This document shows, piece after piece, positions 17,507-27,900 of a stretch of DNA of 38,837 bases. The stretch spans positions 1 through 38,837 of the forward strand of contig JAIRSJ010000037.1 in assembly GCA_031255525.1 (NCBI GenBank), written 5' to 3'. The first letter of the stretch is position 1. Every line of letters starts with the position of its first letter. Source of the DNA: Campylobacteraceae bacterium. Lineage in GTDB: Bacteria > Campylobacterota > Campylobacteria > Campylobacterales > Campylobacteraceae. The notes below the pieces were generated by a model. It did no database searches. It was not told the DNA's origin and saw only the letters and a program-made list of their open reading frames with translations. Position numbers and translations under genes: made by a program.

Positions 17507-18199
17507 ATGCTGGAGTGCAAAGAGCTTAGAATTTTAAACGGTGGCAAAGAGTTACTCAATATAGCTTTTAAATTAAACGGTTCGCTTGCTATAGTAGGAC
17601 AGAGCGGAAGCGGCAAAAGTTTGACCCTAAAAGCTATTTTAGGATTGCTTCCGAAAAGTCTTGCATGCAGTATTGATTTGTATAGCGATTTTGAATTTTC
17701 ACTTGGGAAAAATATAGCTTTTATACCGCAAAATCCATTTACGGCGTTATCTCCTATGACAAAAATATCAAAACAGTTTTTTGCAAGCAAAGATAAAATA
17801 GCAGAGTGTTTGGATATGGTAAAATTGGACAAATCCCTTATTGATAGATTTCCAAGCGAACTTAGCGGTGGACAGCTTCAGCGCGTTATCATAGCATTTT
17901 CGCTTGTGCAGAATCCCAAATTGCTCATGTTGGACGAACCTACTACCGCACTTGATTTTGATACAAAAGAGAGAATCATCGCGCTTTTGGAGGAGTTGCA
18001 TGAAAAAATGGGATTTGAGATGCTGTTTGTGACACACGAGTTATCTTTGGCAAAGAGAGTATGTAAAGAGTGCATTGTATTGAAAAAAGGATATATTGTG
18101 GAGAGCGGTGAGAGTAAAAGATTATTTAAAGAGCCAACCAATGCTTATACGAAAGCTTTGATTGATGTGGAGTTTGCAAGAAGGAGTTTTAGGCAATGA
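17507..18199 (+). CDS. Orphan ABC transporter ATP-binding protein (OppD/DppD-like)
   Basis: Numbered from the in-frame TTG at 17501, motifs are Walker A GQSGSGKS (33-40), Q-loop Q77 in FIPQNPFTAL, signature LSGGQ (121-125), Walker B LLMLDEPTTALD (141-152) and H-loop H179. The QNPFTALSPM stretch resembles peptide/nickel transporter ATPases. I chose ATG at 17507 because GGAG at 17495-17498 is 8 nt away, against 2 nt for the TTG. There is no permease or binding-protein gene next to it, and it overlaps pbpA by 4 nt. It may serve a transporter encoded elsewhere, or act with a cell-wall process. Confidence 0.9.
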   Translation: MLECKELRILNGGKELLNIAFKLNGSLAIVGQSGSGKSLTLKAILGLLPKSLACSIDLYSDFEFSLGKNIAFIPQNPFTALSPMTKISKQFFASKDKIAECLDMVKLDKSLIDRFPSELSGGQLQRVIIAFSLVQNPKLLMLDEPTTALDFDTKERIIALLEELHEKMGFEMLFVTHELSLAKRVCKECIVLKKGYIVESGESKRLFKEPTNAYTKALIDVEFARRSFRQ

Positions 18200-20184
18200 T
18201 AAGAGTAGCGGCACGGTTAAAATTTTTAAAAAGATATTTTAGAAGCATCAGCAAAAAAGCGAAAATTGCTATAGGTTTTTTAATTGTCGCAGTTGTCTAT
18301 TTTCTTGTAGTTTTTGCAAGTATATATCAAAATGCCTATTATCAATCTATTGCTCTGATAAACTATAATCCAAAACTTACAACACAGTTTTTTGATAGAA
18401 ACGGCGAACTTGTAGCAAACTACTTTGATAACGAAAACAGACTCTACGCAGAGTATGACGATATTCCCTATTATGTCATAGAAGCGCTTGTAGCCAATGA
18501 AGATACAATTTTTTTCGAGCATAGCGGCATAAATGTTGAAGCTATTTTCAGGGCTGCGTTGAAAAATATCAGACATATGAAATTTGCAGAGGGGGCCAGC
18601 ACTTTAACGCAACAGTTGATAAAAAATACTCTTTTAACCCGTGAAAAAACATTAAAAAGAAAAGCAATTGAAGCTTTAATAGCACTTATTGTGGAACAGA
18701 AACTTACAAAAGAGCAGATTTTGGAGAGATATCTTAACCATATCTATTTCGGACACGGATACTATGGGATAAGAACGGCCGCTGAGGGATATTTTAGAAA
18801 ATCTCTTAATGAACTCACATTAAAAGAGGCGGCTATGCTTGTCGGTATACCAAAACAACCCAACAGCTATGATCCGACTAAACATTTAAATTTATCATTA
18901 TCGCGAGCCAATAGCGTACTTGGACGCATGAACACTTTGGGTTGGATAAATGAAGAAGAGTACAATATTGCTATTGCCGAGCAACCGGTGGTTTACAATG
19001 ATACTTTATCTAAAAACAGGGCACCTTATGCCGTTGACGAAGCTATCAGACGGGCAAGTTTAGTGTATAGTGACGTAAGAAGCGGCGGATACAAGATATA
19101 TCTTGGAATTGATTTAAAAACTCAAGAATTGGCACAAAACGCTTTGGAATTCGGATATCAAAAGATATTGGAGAGAAATCAAGATGTAAATCAAAGTTTG
19201 CAAAACGGCGCCATTGTTGTTTTGGATAATTTTAACGGAGACATTTTGGCGCTTGTGGGCGGACATAATTATTCTCACAGTAGTTACAATCGCGCTGTTT
19301 CTGCTAATAGGCAGCTTGGCAGTAGTTTTAAGCCGTTTTTGTATCAAATTGCGTTAGATTCCGGATATTCTACGATGGATTTGATTCCTGATATATCAAG
19401 AATATATACTGATGAAGAGAGCGAAAAAGAGTGGGTTCCGAAGAATATCGAAGGAAGTTTTCAAGGATTGATAACTATAAAAGATGCAATAGTATATTCA
19501 AAAAATCTCGCTACTATCAATTTGGTAACGAGCGTTGGACTTGAAATGGTATATAAAGAGCTTGGCAAGATGGGTTTTAAAAATATTCCAAGCGATGATT
19601 TGTCAATATCTTTAGGAAGTCTTAGTCTGACTCCTTTAGAATATAGCAAATTTTATGGAATGTTTGCAAATGGCGGAGTTCTTGTTGAACCTGTAATGAT
19701 TAAGAAGATTGTCAATAGATTTGGAAAAGAGCAGATTTTTGAAAACAAAAAAGAACAAATTTTAAATCCGGCACAAAATTATTTGATGATAGATATGCTG
19801 AAGACAGCTGTGGAGAGAGGTACGGGAAGAGCGGCTAGAGTCAACGGTATAGAAGTAGCAGGCAAAACTGGCACTACGAACAAAAATGTAGATGCTTGGT
19901 TTTGCGGAATGGTTCCTGATATAAATGTAGTAATTTGGTATGGAAATGATGACGGTTCACCTATGAGTGGGACAGAAGTAGGAGGCAGGACATCTGCTGT
20001 GCCGTTTGCTTATTTTATGGAGAATTATATAAAGCTTTATCCTGAAACAAGACGCAAGTTTACTATACCTGCAGATGTTATGAAAACCATTTATAACGGC
20101 AAAGAGGAATATTTTACTATCAAATCCCCGATGCCGTCAAAAACAAGAACAATAACAAATAAAGATGATGAATTGATATTTTAG
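18196..20184 (+). CDS. pbpA: Class A penicillin-binding protein (PBP1A type)
   Basis: A bifunctional peptidoglycan synthase anchored in the inner membrane. The 662 residues show a basic cytoplasmic start, one membrane helix (about 24-46), a GT51 glycosyltransferase domain with catalytic E102 in EDTIFFEHSG and the GASTLTQQ motif, and a transpeptidase domain with SSFK (active-site S376, K379), SKN (435-437) and KTGTT (557-561). Length is short for PBP1A (often 700-850), so little or no extra domain lies between the two catalytic parts. The ATG overlaps the ABC ATPase stop codon (ATGA), and it ends the alaS operon. Confidence 0.96.
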   Translation: MIRVAARLKFLKRYFRSISKKAKIAIGFLIVAVVYFLVVFASIYQNAYYQSIALINYNPKLTTQFFDRNGELVANYFDNENRLYAEYDDIPYYVIEALVANEDTIFFEHSGINVEAIFRAALKNIRHMKFAEGASTLTQQLIKNTLLTREKTLKRKAIEALIALIVEQKLTKEQILERYLNHIYFGHGYYGIRTAAEGYFRKSLNELTLKEAAMLVGIPKQPNSYDPTKHLNLSLSRANSVLGRMNTLGWINEEEYNIAIAEQPVVYNDTLSKNRAPYAVDEAIRRASLVYSDVRSGGYKIYLGIDLKTQELAQNALEFGYQKILERNQDVNQSLQNGAIVVLDNFNGDILALVGGHNYSHSSYNRAVSANRQLGSSFKPFLYQIALDSGYSTMDLIPDISRIYTDEESEKEWVPKNIEGSFQGLITIKDAIVYSKNLATINLVTSVGLEMVYKELGKMGFKNIPSDDLSISLGSLSLTPLEYSKFYGMFANGGVLVEPVMIKKIVNRFGKEQIFENKKEQILNPAQNYLMIDMLKTAVERGTGRAARVNGIEVAGKTGTTNKNVDAWFCGMVPDINVVIWYGNDDGSPMSGTEVGGRTSAVPFAYFMENYIKLYPETRRKFTIPADVMKTIYNGKEEYFTIKSPMPSKTRTITNKDDELIF

Positions 20185-20711
20185 TTTTAAACGATTAAGA
20201 TGATATGGTTTTTTTAGTGTTTTCAAAACTTATGTAATGAATGATATAAGCGGGTAAATTAGCTCAAGCACATGAGAAAAGCGCGAAGGAGACGAGAGAG
20301 TAATCTTTTCGCAAAATAACAGCAAAAACAAGCAACTTCAAAGCAAAAAGCAACACTTGCAGTGTTTATCAAAAAGCATCAGCGGCTTTTTTGATTTTTG
20401 CACAGTAAGAGAGGGTTAAGGCGAAATTTTACCTATTTTATATTTGAATTTTGATGAGCCTTTATTTTTTAAGAAGCCTGAAAATGTTGTTTTTGTTATT
20501 GCAGTACTTTAATTTCAATAACCCGCGATAGAACAAAACTAATTAGAAATATACCGCATTCAAGGGAAAAAAACCGCAATTAATATCTGATAGTAATAAC
20601 CGTTTTTGCAGCTGATAATAATATTCTTAAATTAAATTTATTAAAAAAAATGGCAATAATACTTTTTTTAAAGAGATTACAAATCATAAATATACAAGAA
20701 TAGTCAGACTT
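20185..20711. other. Intergenic region between convergent pbpA and cpoB
   Basis: No gene-sized ORF is visible. The left half (about 20240-20400) is richer in GC and holds two hairpins described separately. The right half is AT-rich, with no structure I can name. No tRNA or known RNA family was recognised. Confidence 0.6.
20352..20391. terminator. Two tandem hairpins, likely bidirectional terminator
   Basis: AACACT-TGC-AGTGTT (20352-20366) is a perfect 6-bp stem. AAAAAGC / GCTTTTT (20371-20391) is a 7-bp stem with a 7-nt loop. On the plus strand the second ends in a T-run after pbpA. On the minus strand both are followed by CTTTTTG. This fits termination of the alaS-pbpA operon and, 320 bp past its last gene, of the large minus-strand operon. 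Confidence 0.55.
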
Positions 20712-21590
20712 TTATCTGTTCGGAGACGCTTTTGCTTCTTTTGAGTCAGGATAGCTTGCTTTCAAAAGTTTGTAGAATTGATTTGCATTGGTTGTATCTC
20801 TGATTTTGTCGAATGATATTGCAGTATGATAAAGAAGCTTTGGCATATAGTCGGCTTTATCGTAAAGTCCTACACTTTTCTTATATTGAACGATAGCCTC
20901 ATTCCAATTCTCGCTAAAATAAGCGATCTCGCCCAACATAAAACTGCTGCGAGCAGGTCTATGGTTTTTTAGTACTAATTCTTGAAAATATGGTTTTGCT
21001 TCATTATATTTTTTCGCTTCGAAAAGTTTTTCACCGTTTTTTAGCAACTCTTCCGGAGCTATTGATTTTAGTTCATTGCTGCTTATCGCGGGTGTATTTG
21101 TGTTTTTTTTACTTTCCAATGCAGCCACTCTTTTCTCAAGTGCAACATAGTTAGAGTTTGTTTTATCAATTATTGATGTAAGTTCTGTGAGTACTGTTTT
21201 CACATTTTTTTGATTTGTAATTTCAAGTTCGCGACTCTCTTGAACATAATTTTGCAAATTTTTCAAATCCGCTTTTAATTGTTCAATAGAGAAATTTGAG
21301 TTTTCATTGCTTGTTTGAATAGCTTCGCTACTGAAAGCTATTTTTTTGTTTATAGCATCCAGCACAGAGGTTAGACCCTCTTGCTGTTCAATTAGTTGAT
21401 GAATTTGATTTTTTAAGCTAAAAAGCTCTTTATCCATATCCTGGAGTTTTTTGTTTGTATTTAGTATGTATTTTTCATTTTCGGTTAGACCGTAAGGAGT
21501 ATTCGTATCAAGCCTTCCGGCATCAAATGCCGAAGGCTCTGATAACGAATAAGATATTATTAATGCGAATAGTAGAAAATACCTTTTCAT
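20712..21590 (-). CDS. cpoB: Tol-Pal system protein CpoB (YbgF)
   Basis: A periplasmic protein that links Tol-Pal to peptidoglycan synthesis in other bacteria. The 292 residues show a signal peptide (about 1-18), a Gln/Asn-rich coiled coil with several heptads (about 40-155), and a C-terminal TPR domain (about 180-285, with NGEKLFEAKKYNEAKPYF and GEIAYFSENWNEAIVQYKKS as helix pairs). It follows pal by 7 nt, the usual position for this gene. Confidence 0.9.
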   Translation of the reverse strand: MKRYFLLFALIISYSLSEPSAFDAGRLDTNTPYGLTENEKYILNTNKKLQDMDKELFSLKNQIHQLIEQQEGLTSVLDAINKKIAFSSEAIQTSNENSNFSIEQLKADLKNLQNYVQESRELEITNQKNVKTVLTELTSIIDKTNSNYVALEKRVAALESKKNTNTPAISSNELKSIAPEELLKNGEKLFEAKKYNEAKPYFQELVLKNHRPARSSFMLGEIAYFSENWNEAIVQYKKSVGLYDKADYMPKLLYHTAISFDKIRDTTNANQFYKLLKASYPDSKEAKASPNR

Positions 21591-21597
21591 CTATAAC

Positions 21598-22125
21598 TTA
21601 TTGAAAAAGTTTAAAATCCGCTCTTCTATTTTGGCTCCAGCATGACTTTAAGGATTCTGTGCAAGCCGGATTGCTCTCGCCGTAACTTACGATAGTTATT
21701 CTACTTTCGTTAACCCCTTGCGCCACAAGAGCGTCTTTGACAGCTTTTGCTCTTTTAAGACCAAGCGCATAGTTATATTCGTCTGTACCCCATTCATCGC
21801 AATTGCCTTCAACTTTGATAGACAAACCTTCAGCTTCCGGTAAATTAAATAATCGGGCATTATCTTCGATTGCTTTTTGAGCACCTGTATTAATGTCAAA
21901 CTGGTCAAAATTGAAATAAACACTTTTTGCATTTTGCTCAAGTCGTTCAATTAGACCTGATGATACATTAACGCCTTCCGCAGATCGAACCGTTGTATCG
22001 GTAGATTGTGCATTGGTTGCTCTCGTATCTGTTTCCTGAGTGCCAACATCAACAGTAGCTTTGTCGGTACAACCACTTAGTAAAAATAAAACGGCTATTG
22101 CGCCGAAAAATAAACTTTTATTCAT
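21598..22125 (-). CDS. pal: Peptidoglycan-associated lipoprotein Pal
   Basis: Outer-membrane lipoprotein that binds peptidoglycan and TolB. I place the start at 22125 (MNKSLFF), where GGTGGGAG precedes the ATG; an upstream in-frame ATG at 22158 lacks this. The mature protein begins at the Cys of LFLLSGC (residue 18). The OmpA-like domain covers about residues 70-175, with the binding-loop landmarks VEGNCDEWGTDEYN, LGLKRAKAVKDAL and SQNRRADF. Length of 175 is normal. It is directly downstream of tolB. Confidence 0.95.
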   Translation of the reverse strand: MNKSLFFGAIAVLFLLSGCTDKATVDVGTQETDTRATNAQSTDTTVRSAEGVNVSSGLIERLEQNAKSVYFNFDQFDINTGAQKAIEDNARLFNLPEAEGLSIKVEGNCDEWGTDEYNYALGLKRAKAVKDALVAQGVNESRITIVSYGESNPACTESLKSCWSQNRRADFKLFQ

Positions 22126-22187
22126 TTTCTCTCCCACCTTATTAGAATGAAGTTTCAAAACATAATTCTATCACAAGTTTTTTAAAT

Positions 22188-23459
22188 TTACCAGTCCAAT
22201 GATTGAATTTTGCCGATATTTATAGGAAAATGGAAACTTTTATTGGCTCCTAAGCGTATAATTCCCAAAGCGCTCTCTTTTGCATACTCTTTTATAAACA
22301 GCACACTTCCGCCGTCTTGCGAAAAACGAGGGAAAATATTTTTTCCTGTAGAAGTTAACTGTCTTATTCTGCTTGTTTGTGTGGATATAAGATACAAATT
22401 AAATGTTTGCTCCCCAAATTCACTCGCTTTATCGCGTCCGGAGTAGGCTATATAATTTTTATAAGCAGAAGCCGAACTGTTATTTCTTCCTAAGTACACC
22501 ATTTGCTCTACGCTGCTGTCCCCGCTTATTTTTTTTGAAAAAACATTAGGGTAACCTAATCTATCGGAAATAAAAACTACCCTTTTTTCATCATCTACAA
22601 AATTTCCGCCGACATCAACGCCGCGATAATTTGTAATTCTGTCCAATTTTTTAGTCACTAAATTATATAAATATATATCAGGTTGTTCGTTTGGCGCCAT
22701 TGTAAGCAAAAGCTTATTTTCGTCACTGCTGACATCTGATACTGTCAACATTCCCTCGCCGCTTATAATTTCTTCCCTTTGACCGCTCATGAGGGATACT
22801 TTATAAATGGTCGGTTTTCTTCCGCCAATACTTGTATAGTAAAAGTGATTTTGATTCTTATCAGCCCATTTCGGAAATACATTGAGTCCGCCTTTTACGA
22901 TAGTTTGCTGAAAAGTCAGAGTGTAGTCGGCTATAATTATTTCACTTTTGCCAGGAGCAGTTGTTTTTGCAAATATAACATATTTATCCATCCAATCAAC
23001 AGGTTCTTGATTTGTATCTTTTACAACATTCATTATAATAGAATGTGACATAAAGGGATAATGCTCAACTTTTGATATTTTGAAATTTCTTTGACTTATG
23101 AGATTGCCGGTTTTTGCATTTATCAGTTTCGTAGTTGTTACGATGGAGTTGTCCAACTGTTCTGTAATTTGGTATTTTAGCAATAAATCTGTTTTAATAT
23201 TTGCGCCGTGTCCTGCCCTTGTATTGCTATCAAATGAAGAGACTTCATAAGCCTCATTGACATCATAATACGTGGTAATTTTTAAATCTGCCAAAAGCAG
23301 TTTAAAAAGATTGTTTCTAAATTTGTTGCTAACTGCAGAATCGCTTGCATCTTGAATTTGAATAACCGGAGGCTTATCCATTCTTTTTATTATTTCTACG
23401 GTCGCGTCAGCCGCGAAAAGAGTTACCGTACTAATTAGAAAAATAAATAGCTTTTTCAT
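22188..23459 (-). CDS. tolB: Tol-Pal periplasmic protein TolB
   Basis: The 423-residue protein has a cleavable signal peptide (about 1-17, ending FAADA), a small N-terminal domain (about 20-155) and a C-terminal beta-propeller. Propeller blades show WD40-like PD40 motifs such as NKLLLTMAPNEQPDIYLYN, KRVVFISDRLGYPNVF and FPRFSQDGGSVLFIKE. TolB connects Pal in the outer membrane with TolA. Its start is 4 nt after the tolA stop. Confidence 0.95.
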   Translation of the reverse strand: MKKLFIFLISTVTLFAADATVEIIKRMDKPPVIQIQDASDSAVSNKFRNNLFKLLLADLKITTYYDVNEAYEVSSFDSNTRAGHGANIKTDLLLKYQITEQLDNSIVTTTKLINAKTGNLISQRNFKISKVEHYPFMSHSIIMNVVKDTNQEPVDWMDKYVIFAKTTAPGKSEIIIADYTLTFQQTIVKGGLNVFPKWADKNQNHFYYTSIGGRKPTIYKVSLMSGQREEIISGEGMLTVSDVSSDENKLLLTMAPNEQPDIYLYNLVTKKLDRITNYRGVDVGGNFVDDEKRVVFISDRLGYPNVFSKKISGDSSVEQMVYLGRNNSSASAYKNYIAYSGRDKASEFGEQTFNLYLISTQTSRIRQLTSTGKNIFPRFSQDGGSVLFIKEYAKESALGIIRLGANKSFHFPINIGKIQSLDW

Positions 23460-23463
23460 AAAA

Positions 23464-24177
23464 TTACTCCATTAAATCTTTGAAAATTGTTTTCATACTA
23501 AATTTTCCATTGCCCTCATATGGAGGGAAATGCTCTTTTTGCATATCATCTAAAAAACTTTTAAGTTTTACATTAAATTCATTATTATATGATAATGTTA
23601 CTATAGAATAGCTAAAGCTGCCGACTTTATCTATTTTAATTTCCACTTCTGCTTGTGCGCCCGAATATGTGTAAATCGTATCTTGCCATTTTTCATCTAA
23701 CATATCTTGAATTTTGCCTATAAATGGGTCATAAATACCTGAACTTGCTCCTTTTACAACGAGCGTTTGTTGTTTAAATTCTAATTTATCAAGGATTTTG
23801 CTTGCATTTTCTTGCGGGGAGTTTTGATCGTTCAATCTGCTTGGAGTTGACTGTTTTGTTCCGGATTGTGTGAGTTTTGTCTCATCTATAGTTTTAAATA
23901 GATCTTGAACTCCCGCCGTTTGTGTTTTGGCTGAAGCCGGACCAGAGGCAAATTTTTGCTGCGATGTTGTAGTCATTGTACTGCTCACACTTAATGTAAG
24001 TATCTCTTTTGGAGCTTCAACCAATATAATGTCTAAAACATCTTTTTTGCTTGTAAATCGTTGAAAGAGTATATCGGATTTACTTATCGAGTATGCCAGA
24101 GCGCAAAAAATAGTTGCGTATAAAATGAGCGATATGTAAAATCCAGTCAGATAATATCTTTTTTCGACAATCATCAT
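23464..24177 (-). CDS. tolA: TolA/TonB-like energy-transducing protein
   Basis: The 237 residues have one N-terminal membrane helix (about 9-30, FYISLILYATIFCALAYSI), a Ser/Thr/Gln-rich periplasmic linker (about 55-150) and a C-terminal domain of the TolA/TonB type (about 150-237, ending FPPYEGNGKFSMKTIFKDLME). It lacks the Pro-rich EP/KP linker of TonB and the long Ala/Lys helix of E. coli TolA. Position between exbD/tolR and tolB makes TolA the best call. It should carry proton-motive energy from TolQR to the outer membrane. Confidence 0.85.
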   Translation of the reverse strand: MMIVEKRYYLTGFYISLILYATIFCALAYSISKSDILFQRFTSKKDVLDIILVEAPKEILTLSVSSTMTTTSQQKFASGPASAKTQTAGVQDLFKTIDETKLTQSGTKQSTPSRLNDQNSPQENASKILDKLEFKQQTLVVKGASSGIYDPFIGKIQDMLDEKWQDTIYTYSGAQAEVEIKIDKVGSFSYSIVTLSYNNEFNVKLKSFLDDMQKEHFPPYEGNGKFSMKTIFKDLME

Positions 24178-24182
24178 AGGTT

Positions 24183-24575
24183 TTATCCATTTGTTTCTAA
24201 GGCTACTTTGAGAAAACCGGCATTTTTTATAGCTTTCATAACGTACATAACATCATTGTAAAGCAATTCTCTGTCCGCTTTGATATAAATTGTTGTCTCT
24301 TTATCGTATTTATTGGACATTAGTATTATGTTGTCGGGAAAACTTTTTAGCGCAAATTTATCTTTGCCTATATAAACGTTTTTTGCTTTATCTATTCGTA
24401 TCTCTAACGGCGGTATTTTATTTACGGAAGCTGTTCTTGAGCCGTCCGGTAGGGTTATTAATTCTTCAAAGATTATTGCAGGAGTCGTAACCATCAAAAT
24501 AGCAAGTAAAACCAGCATAATATCAACAAGCGGAGTTATATTAAGTTCCGGTCGCTCATCCCAATCTATCGCCAT
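24183..24575 (-). CDS. tolR: TolR/ExbD-family biopolymer transport protein
   Basis: The 130-residue protein has the family start LNITPLVDIMLVLLAILMVTTP, a single membrane helix at about residues 15-35 with the proton-channel Asp (D18 in PLVDIML). A periplasmic domain with IYIKADRELLYNDVMYVMKAIKNAGF follows, as in ExbD/TolR. Its start overlaps the end of tolQ by 20 nt. TolR and ExbD cannot be told apart by sequence alone; the Tol-Pal genes downstream decide the name. Confidence 0.92.
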   Translation of the reverse strand: MAIDWDERPELNITPLVDIMLVLLAILMVTTPAIIFEELITLPDGSRTASVNKIPPLEIRIDKAKNVYIGKDKFALKSFPDNIILMSNKYDKETTIYIKADRELLYNDVMYVMKAIKNAGFLKVALETNG

Positions 24576-25161
24576 TTAAAACCTGCTCTTTTGCATATTT
24601 ATTGCTTTCAGCCAGCATTAAATCTATTTGCCGTCCGATATACGCTATAACATCATATCCTTTGCGTCTTAAAACTATATGAAAAGTATATGCAGGAATT
24701 GCTACAAATATACCGCCTGCCGTTGCAACAAGCGCTTCGCTGATAGCAGGAGCTATAATAGCCAAAGATGCGCTTGAAGTTTGTCCGAGTTTGCCAAATG
24801 TTTCAAGTATAGACACTATTGTGCCGAAAAGTCCTATAAATGGTGAAGTTGAAGCTACGATAGATAACCACGAAAGCCCGACAGTCACATTTTTTTCCGC
24901 TACATTTTTACAGACTAAAAGGAGCGAGTAAGATATGTTTTGAGAGACGAATTTACTTAAAATCGAACTGTTTTTAGGGTATTTTGCTCCAAGCAGCATT
25001 TTTTCAAGAGAGTCTTGTTCTCTATTTTTCCATTTGGATAGATACAAATATCTTCCTATGAAAATAGTAAAAGTAAGTATAAAATATAAAGAGAGCCACC
25101 CTAAAACGAATATAGTAACAGGGTGACTATTTGACAAGTAAGCAAAAAATGAGTTATTCAT
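24556..25161 (-). CDS. tolQ: TolQ/ExbB-family proton channel protein
   Basis: The 201-residue inner-membrane protein has three helices (about residues 15-37, 101-123 and 140-165). It carries the SWLSIVASTSPFIGLFGTIVSILETF block and SEALVATAGGIFVAIPAYTFH, the MotA/TolQ/ExbB signature that lines the proton path. It is 3 nt after the atpC stop, so Tol-Pal is transcribed with ATP synthase. C. jejuni names the same position exbB, as I recall. Confidence 0.92.
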   Translation of the reverse strand: MNNSFFAYLSNSHPVTIFVLGWLSLYFILTFTIFIGRYLYLSKWKNREQDSLEKMLLGAKYPKNSSILSKFVSQNISYSLLLVCKNVAEKNVTVGLSWLSIVASTSPFIGLFGTIVSILETFGKLGQTSSASLAIIAPAISEALVATAGGIFVAIPAYTFHIVLRRKGYDVIAYIGRQIDLMLAESNKYAKEQVLNGDRLG

Positions 25162-25164
25162 AAA

Positions 25165-25551
25165 TCAATATATCTTTTTTGATACCGAATCCACTTTTGC
25201 CATAGCAAGCGCAACGTTAGAGTCGCTCATACTTTGGATTAGATCTTTCGCTTTTTCAAGTGCTGTTGCAATTTCACTATCGCTGTTTCCGCTGATAGCT
25301 ACAGCTCCATCTGCCAAAACGGTGATTTTTTGCTCTTCAACTTTTACAAATCCCCAATTAATAGCAACAGACTCTTTTGAGCCACTCTCAAGTTCTATAT
25401 CTATAACACCGACCTTGAGAGACGTTAAAAGCGCAGCGTGATTTGGCAAAACTCCGAATTCGCCTTCACTTCCGGGAAAAGTGGCTGATTTTGCATTGCC
25501 TGAAAAAATTAATCCTTCAGGCGTTACAATCTCTAATTTTATCGTATTCAT
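25165..25551 (-). CDS. atpC: ATP synthase F1 epsilon subunit
   Basis: The 128-residue protein has the N-terminal beta-sandwich with the conserved TPEGLIFSGNAKSATFPGSEGEFGVLPNHAALLTSLKVG region (residues about 10-48) and a C-terminal helical hairpin rich in Ala and Lys. It belongs to the rotating central stalk and can inhibit hydrolysis. It follows atpD by 14 nt. Confidence 0.96.
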   Translation of the reverse strand: MNTIKLEIVTPEGLIFSGNAKSATFPGSEGEFGVLPNHAALLTSLKVGVIDIELESGSKESVAINWGFVKVEEQKITVLADGAVAISGNSDSEIATALEKAKDLIQSMSDSNVALAMAKVDSVSKKIY

Positions 25552-25565
25552 TGCAGACCTTTTTA

Positions 25566-26996
<1,431 letters not shown>

Positions 26997-27000
26997 TCAA

Positions 27001-27897
27001 TTATTTCATGGATTCCATACCGCTGATAATCTCAATAAGTTCAGTGGTAATGGACTCTTGTCTTGCTTTATTATAAGCTATCGTCAAGTGATGAACTCTC
27101 TCTTTTGCATTGTTTGTTGCATTATCCATAGCTTGCATTCTAGCGCTGTGCTCGGCTGCCAGTGAATCTATAAGCGCATAATACATGTTGTACTCGAGAT
27201 ATTTTTTCATCAACTCTTCAACTATTTTTTTATCACTCTCCGCTTCTATCTCCAAAAGCGATTTTGATTCGTTCATCATTTGTGTATCATTGCTTTTTGG
27301 GGCTTCTACAGGTAATACGTCTAGCGTTTTAAGCTCTTGAGATATCATATTTAGATAACCGTTGTAAACCAAAATAATTTTATCAGTCAAATTTTCGGAA
27401 AAATCTTTAACAGCATCTTCTATAATTTCTTGCGATTTTTTATAATTCGGTGATGATGATACACCTATATATTTTTCCAAAAGCTCAATATCTTTAAAAG
27501 TAAAGTAGTCAATACCTTTTCGTCCTACGGCGCGCAGTCTGACTTTTACGTTAGCAGTTTTAAATTCATCCATCAATCGTCTTACGGCTTTAATCGTCTG
27601 AACGTTAAAACCGCCGCAAAGTCCTTTATCTGCTGTGATAAATATAATATCTACAATTTTTGGCGTATCGTTTAGCTTGAAAAACTTACTATCCATATTG
27701 CCAGCTTTATATTGCGAAAGTTTATAAGAGATTTCAGAGAGCATTTCATTAATTTTATTTGCATACACTCTAGACTGCCTTGCCACCTCTTCGGCTTTAC
27801 GCAATTTAGCGGTAGATACAAGTTTCATAGCACGCGTTGTTTTTTGCGTATTTTGAACGCTTTTTATCTTCCTTTTTATCTCTTTGAGATTCGACAT
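27001..27897 (-). CDS. atpG: ATP synthase F1 gamma subunit
   Basis: The 298-residue central shaft protein starts [35 protein letters not shown]-type sequence, the long N-terminal helix. [13 protein letters not shown] (about 84-96) and the C-terminal [32 protein letters not shown] helix are family signatures. Length is normal. Its start is 3 nt after the atpA stop. Confidence 0.97.
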   Translation of the reverse strand: MSNLKEIKRKIKSVQNTQKTTRAMKLVSTAKLRKAEEVARQSRVYANKINEMLSEISYKLSQYKAGNMDSKFFKLNDTPKIVDIIFITADKGLCGGFNVQTIKAVRRLMDEFKTANVKVRLRAVGRKGIDYFTFKDIELLEKYIGVSSSPNYKKSQEIIEDAVKDFSENLTDKIILVYNGYLNMISQELKTLDVLPVEAPKSNDTQMMNESKSLLEIEAESDKKIVEELMKKYLEYNMYYALIDSLAAEHSARMQAMDNATNNAKERVHHLTIAYNKARQESITTELIEIISGMESMK

Positions 27898-27900
27898 ACG

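Noticed and set aside
20271-20318. 15-codon Arg-rich ORF on the plus strand
   Set aside because: No ribosome-binding site, very short, and lies within a purine-rich intergenic stretch where such frames are expected by chance.
20240-20330. Possible tRNA-like start (GGGTAAATTAGCTCA)
   Set aside because: It resembles a tRNA D-arm only briefly. No anticodon stem, TTC loop or acceptor pairing could be built.
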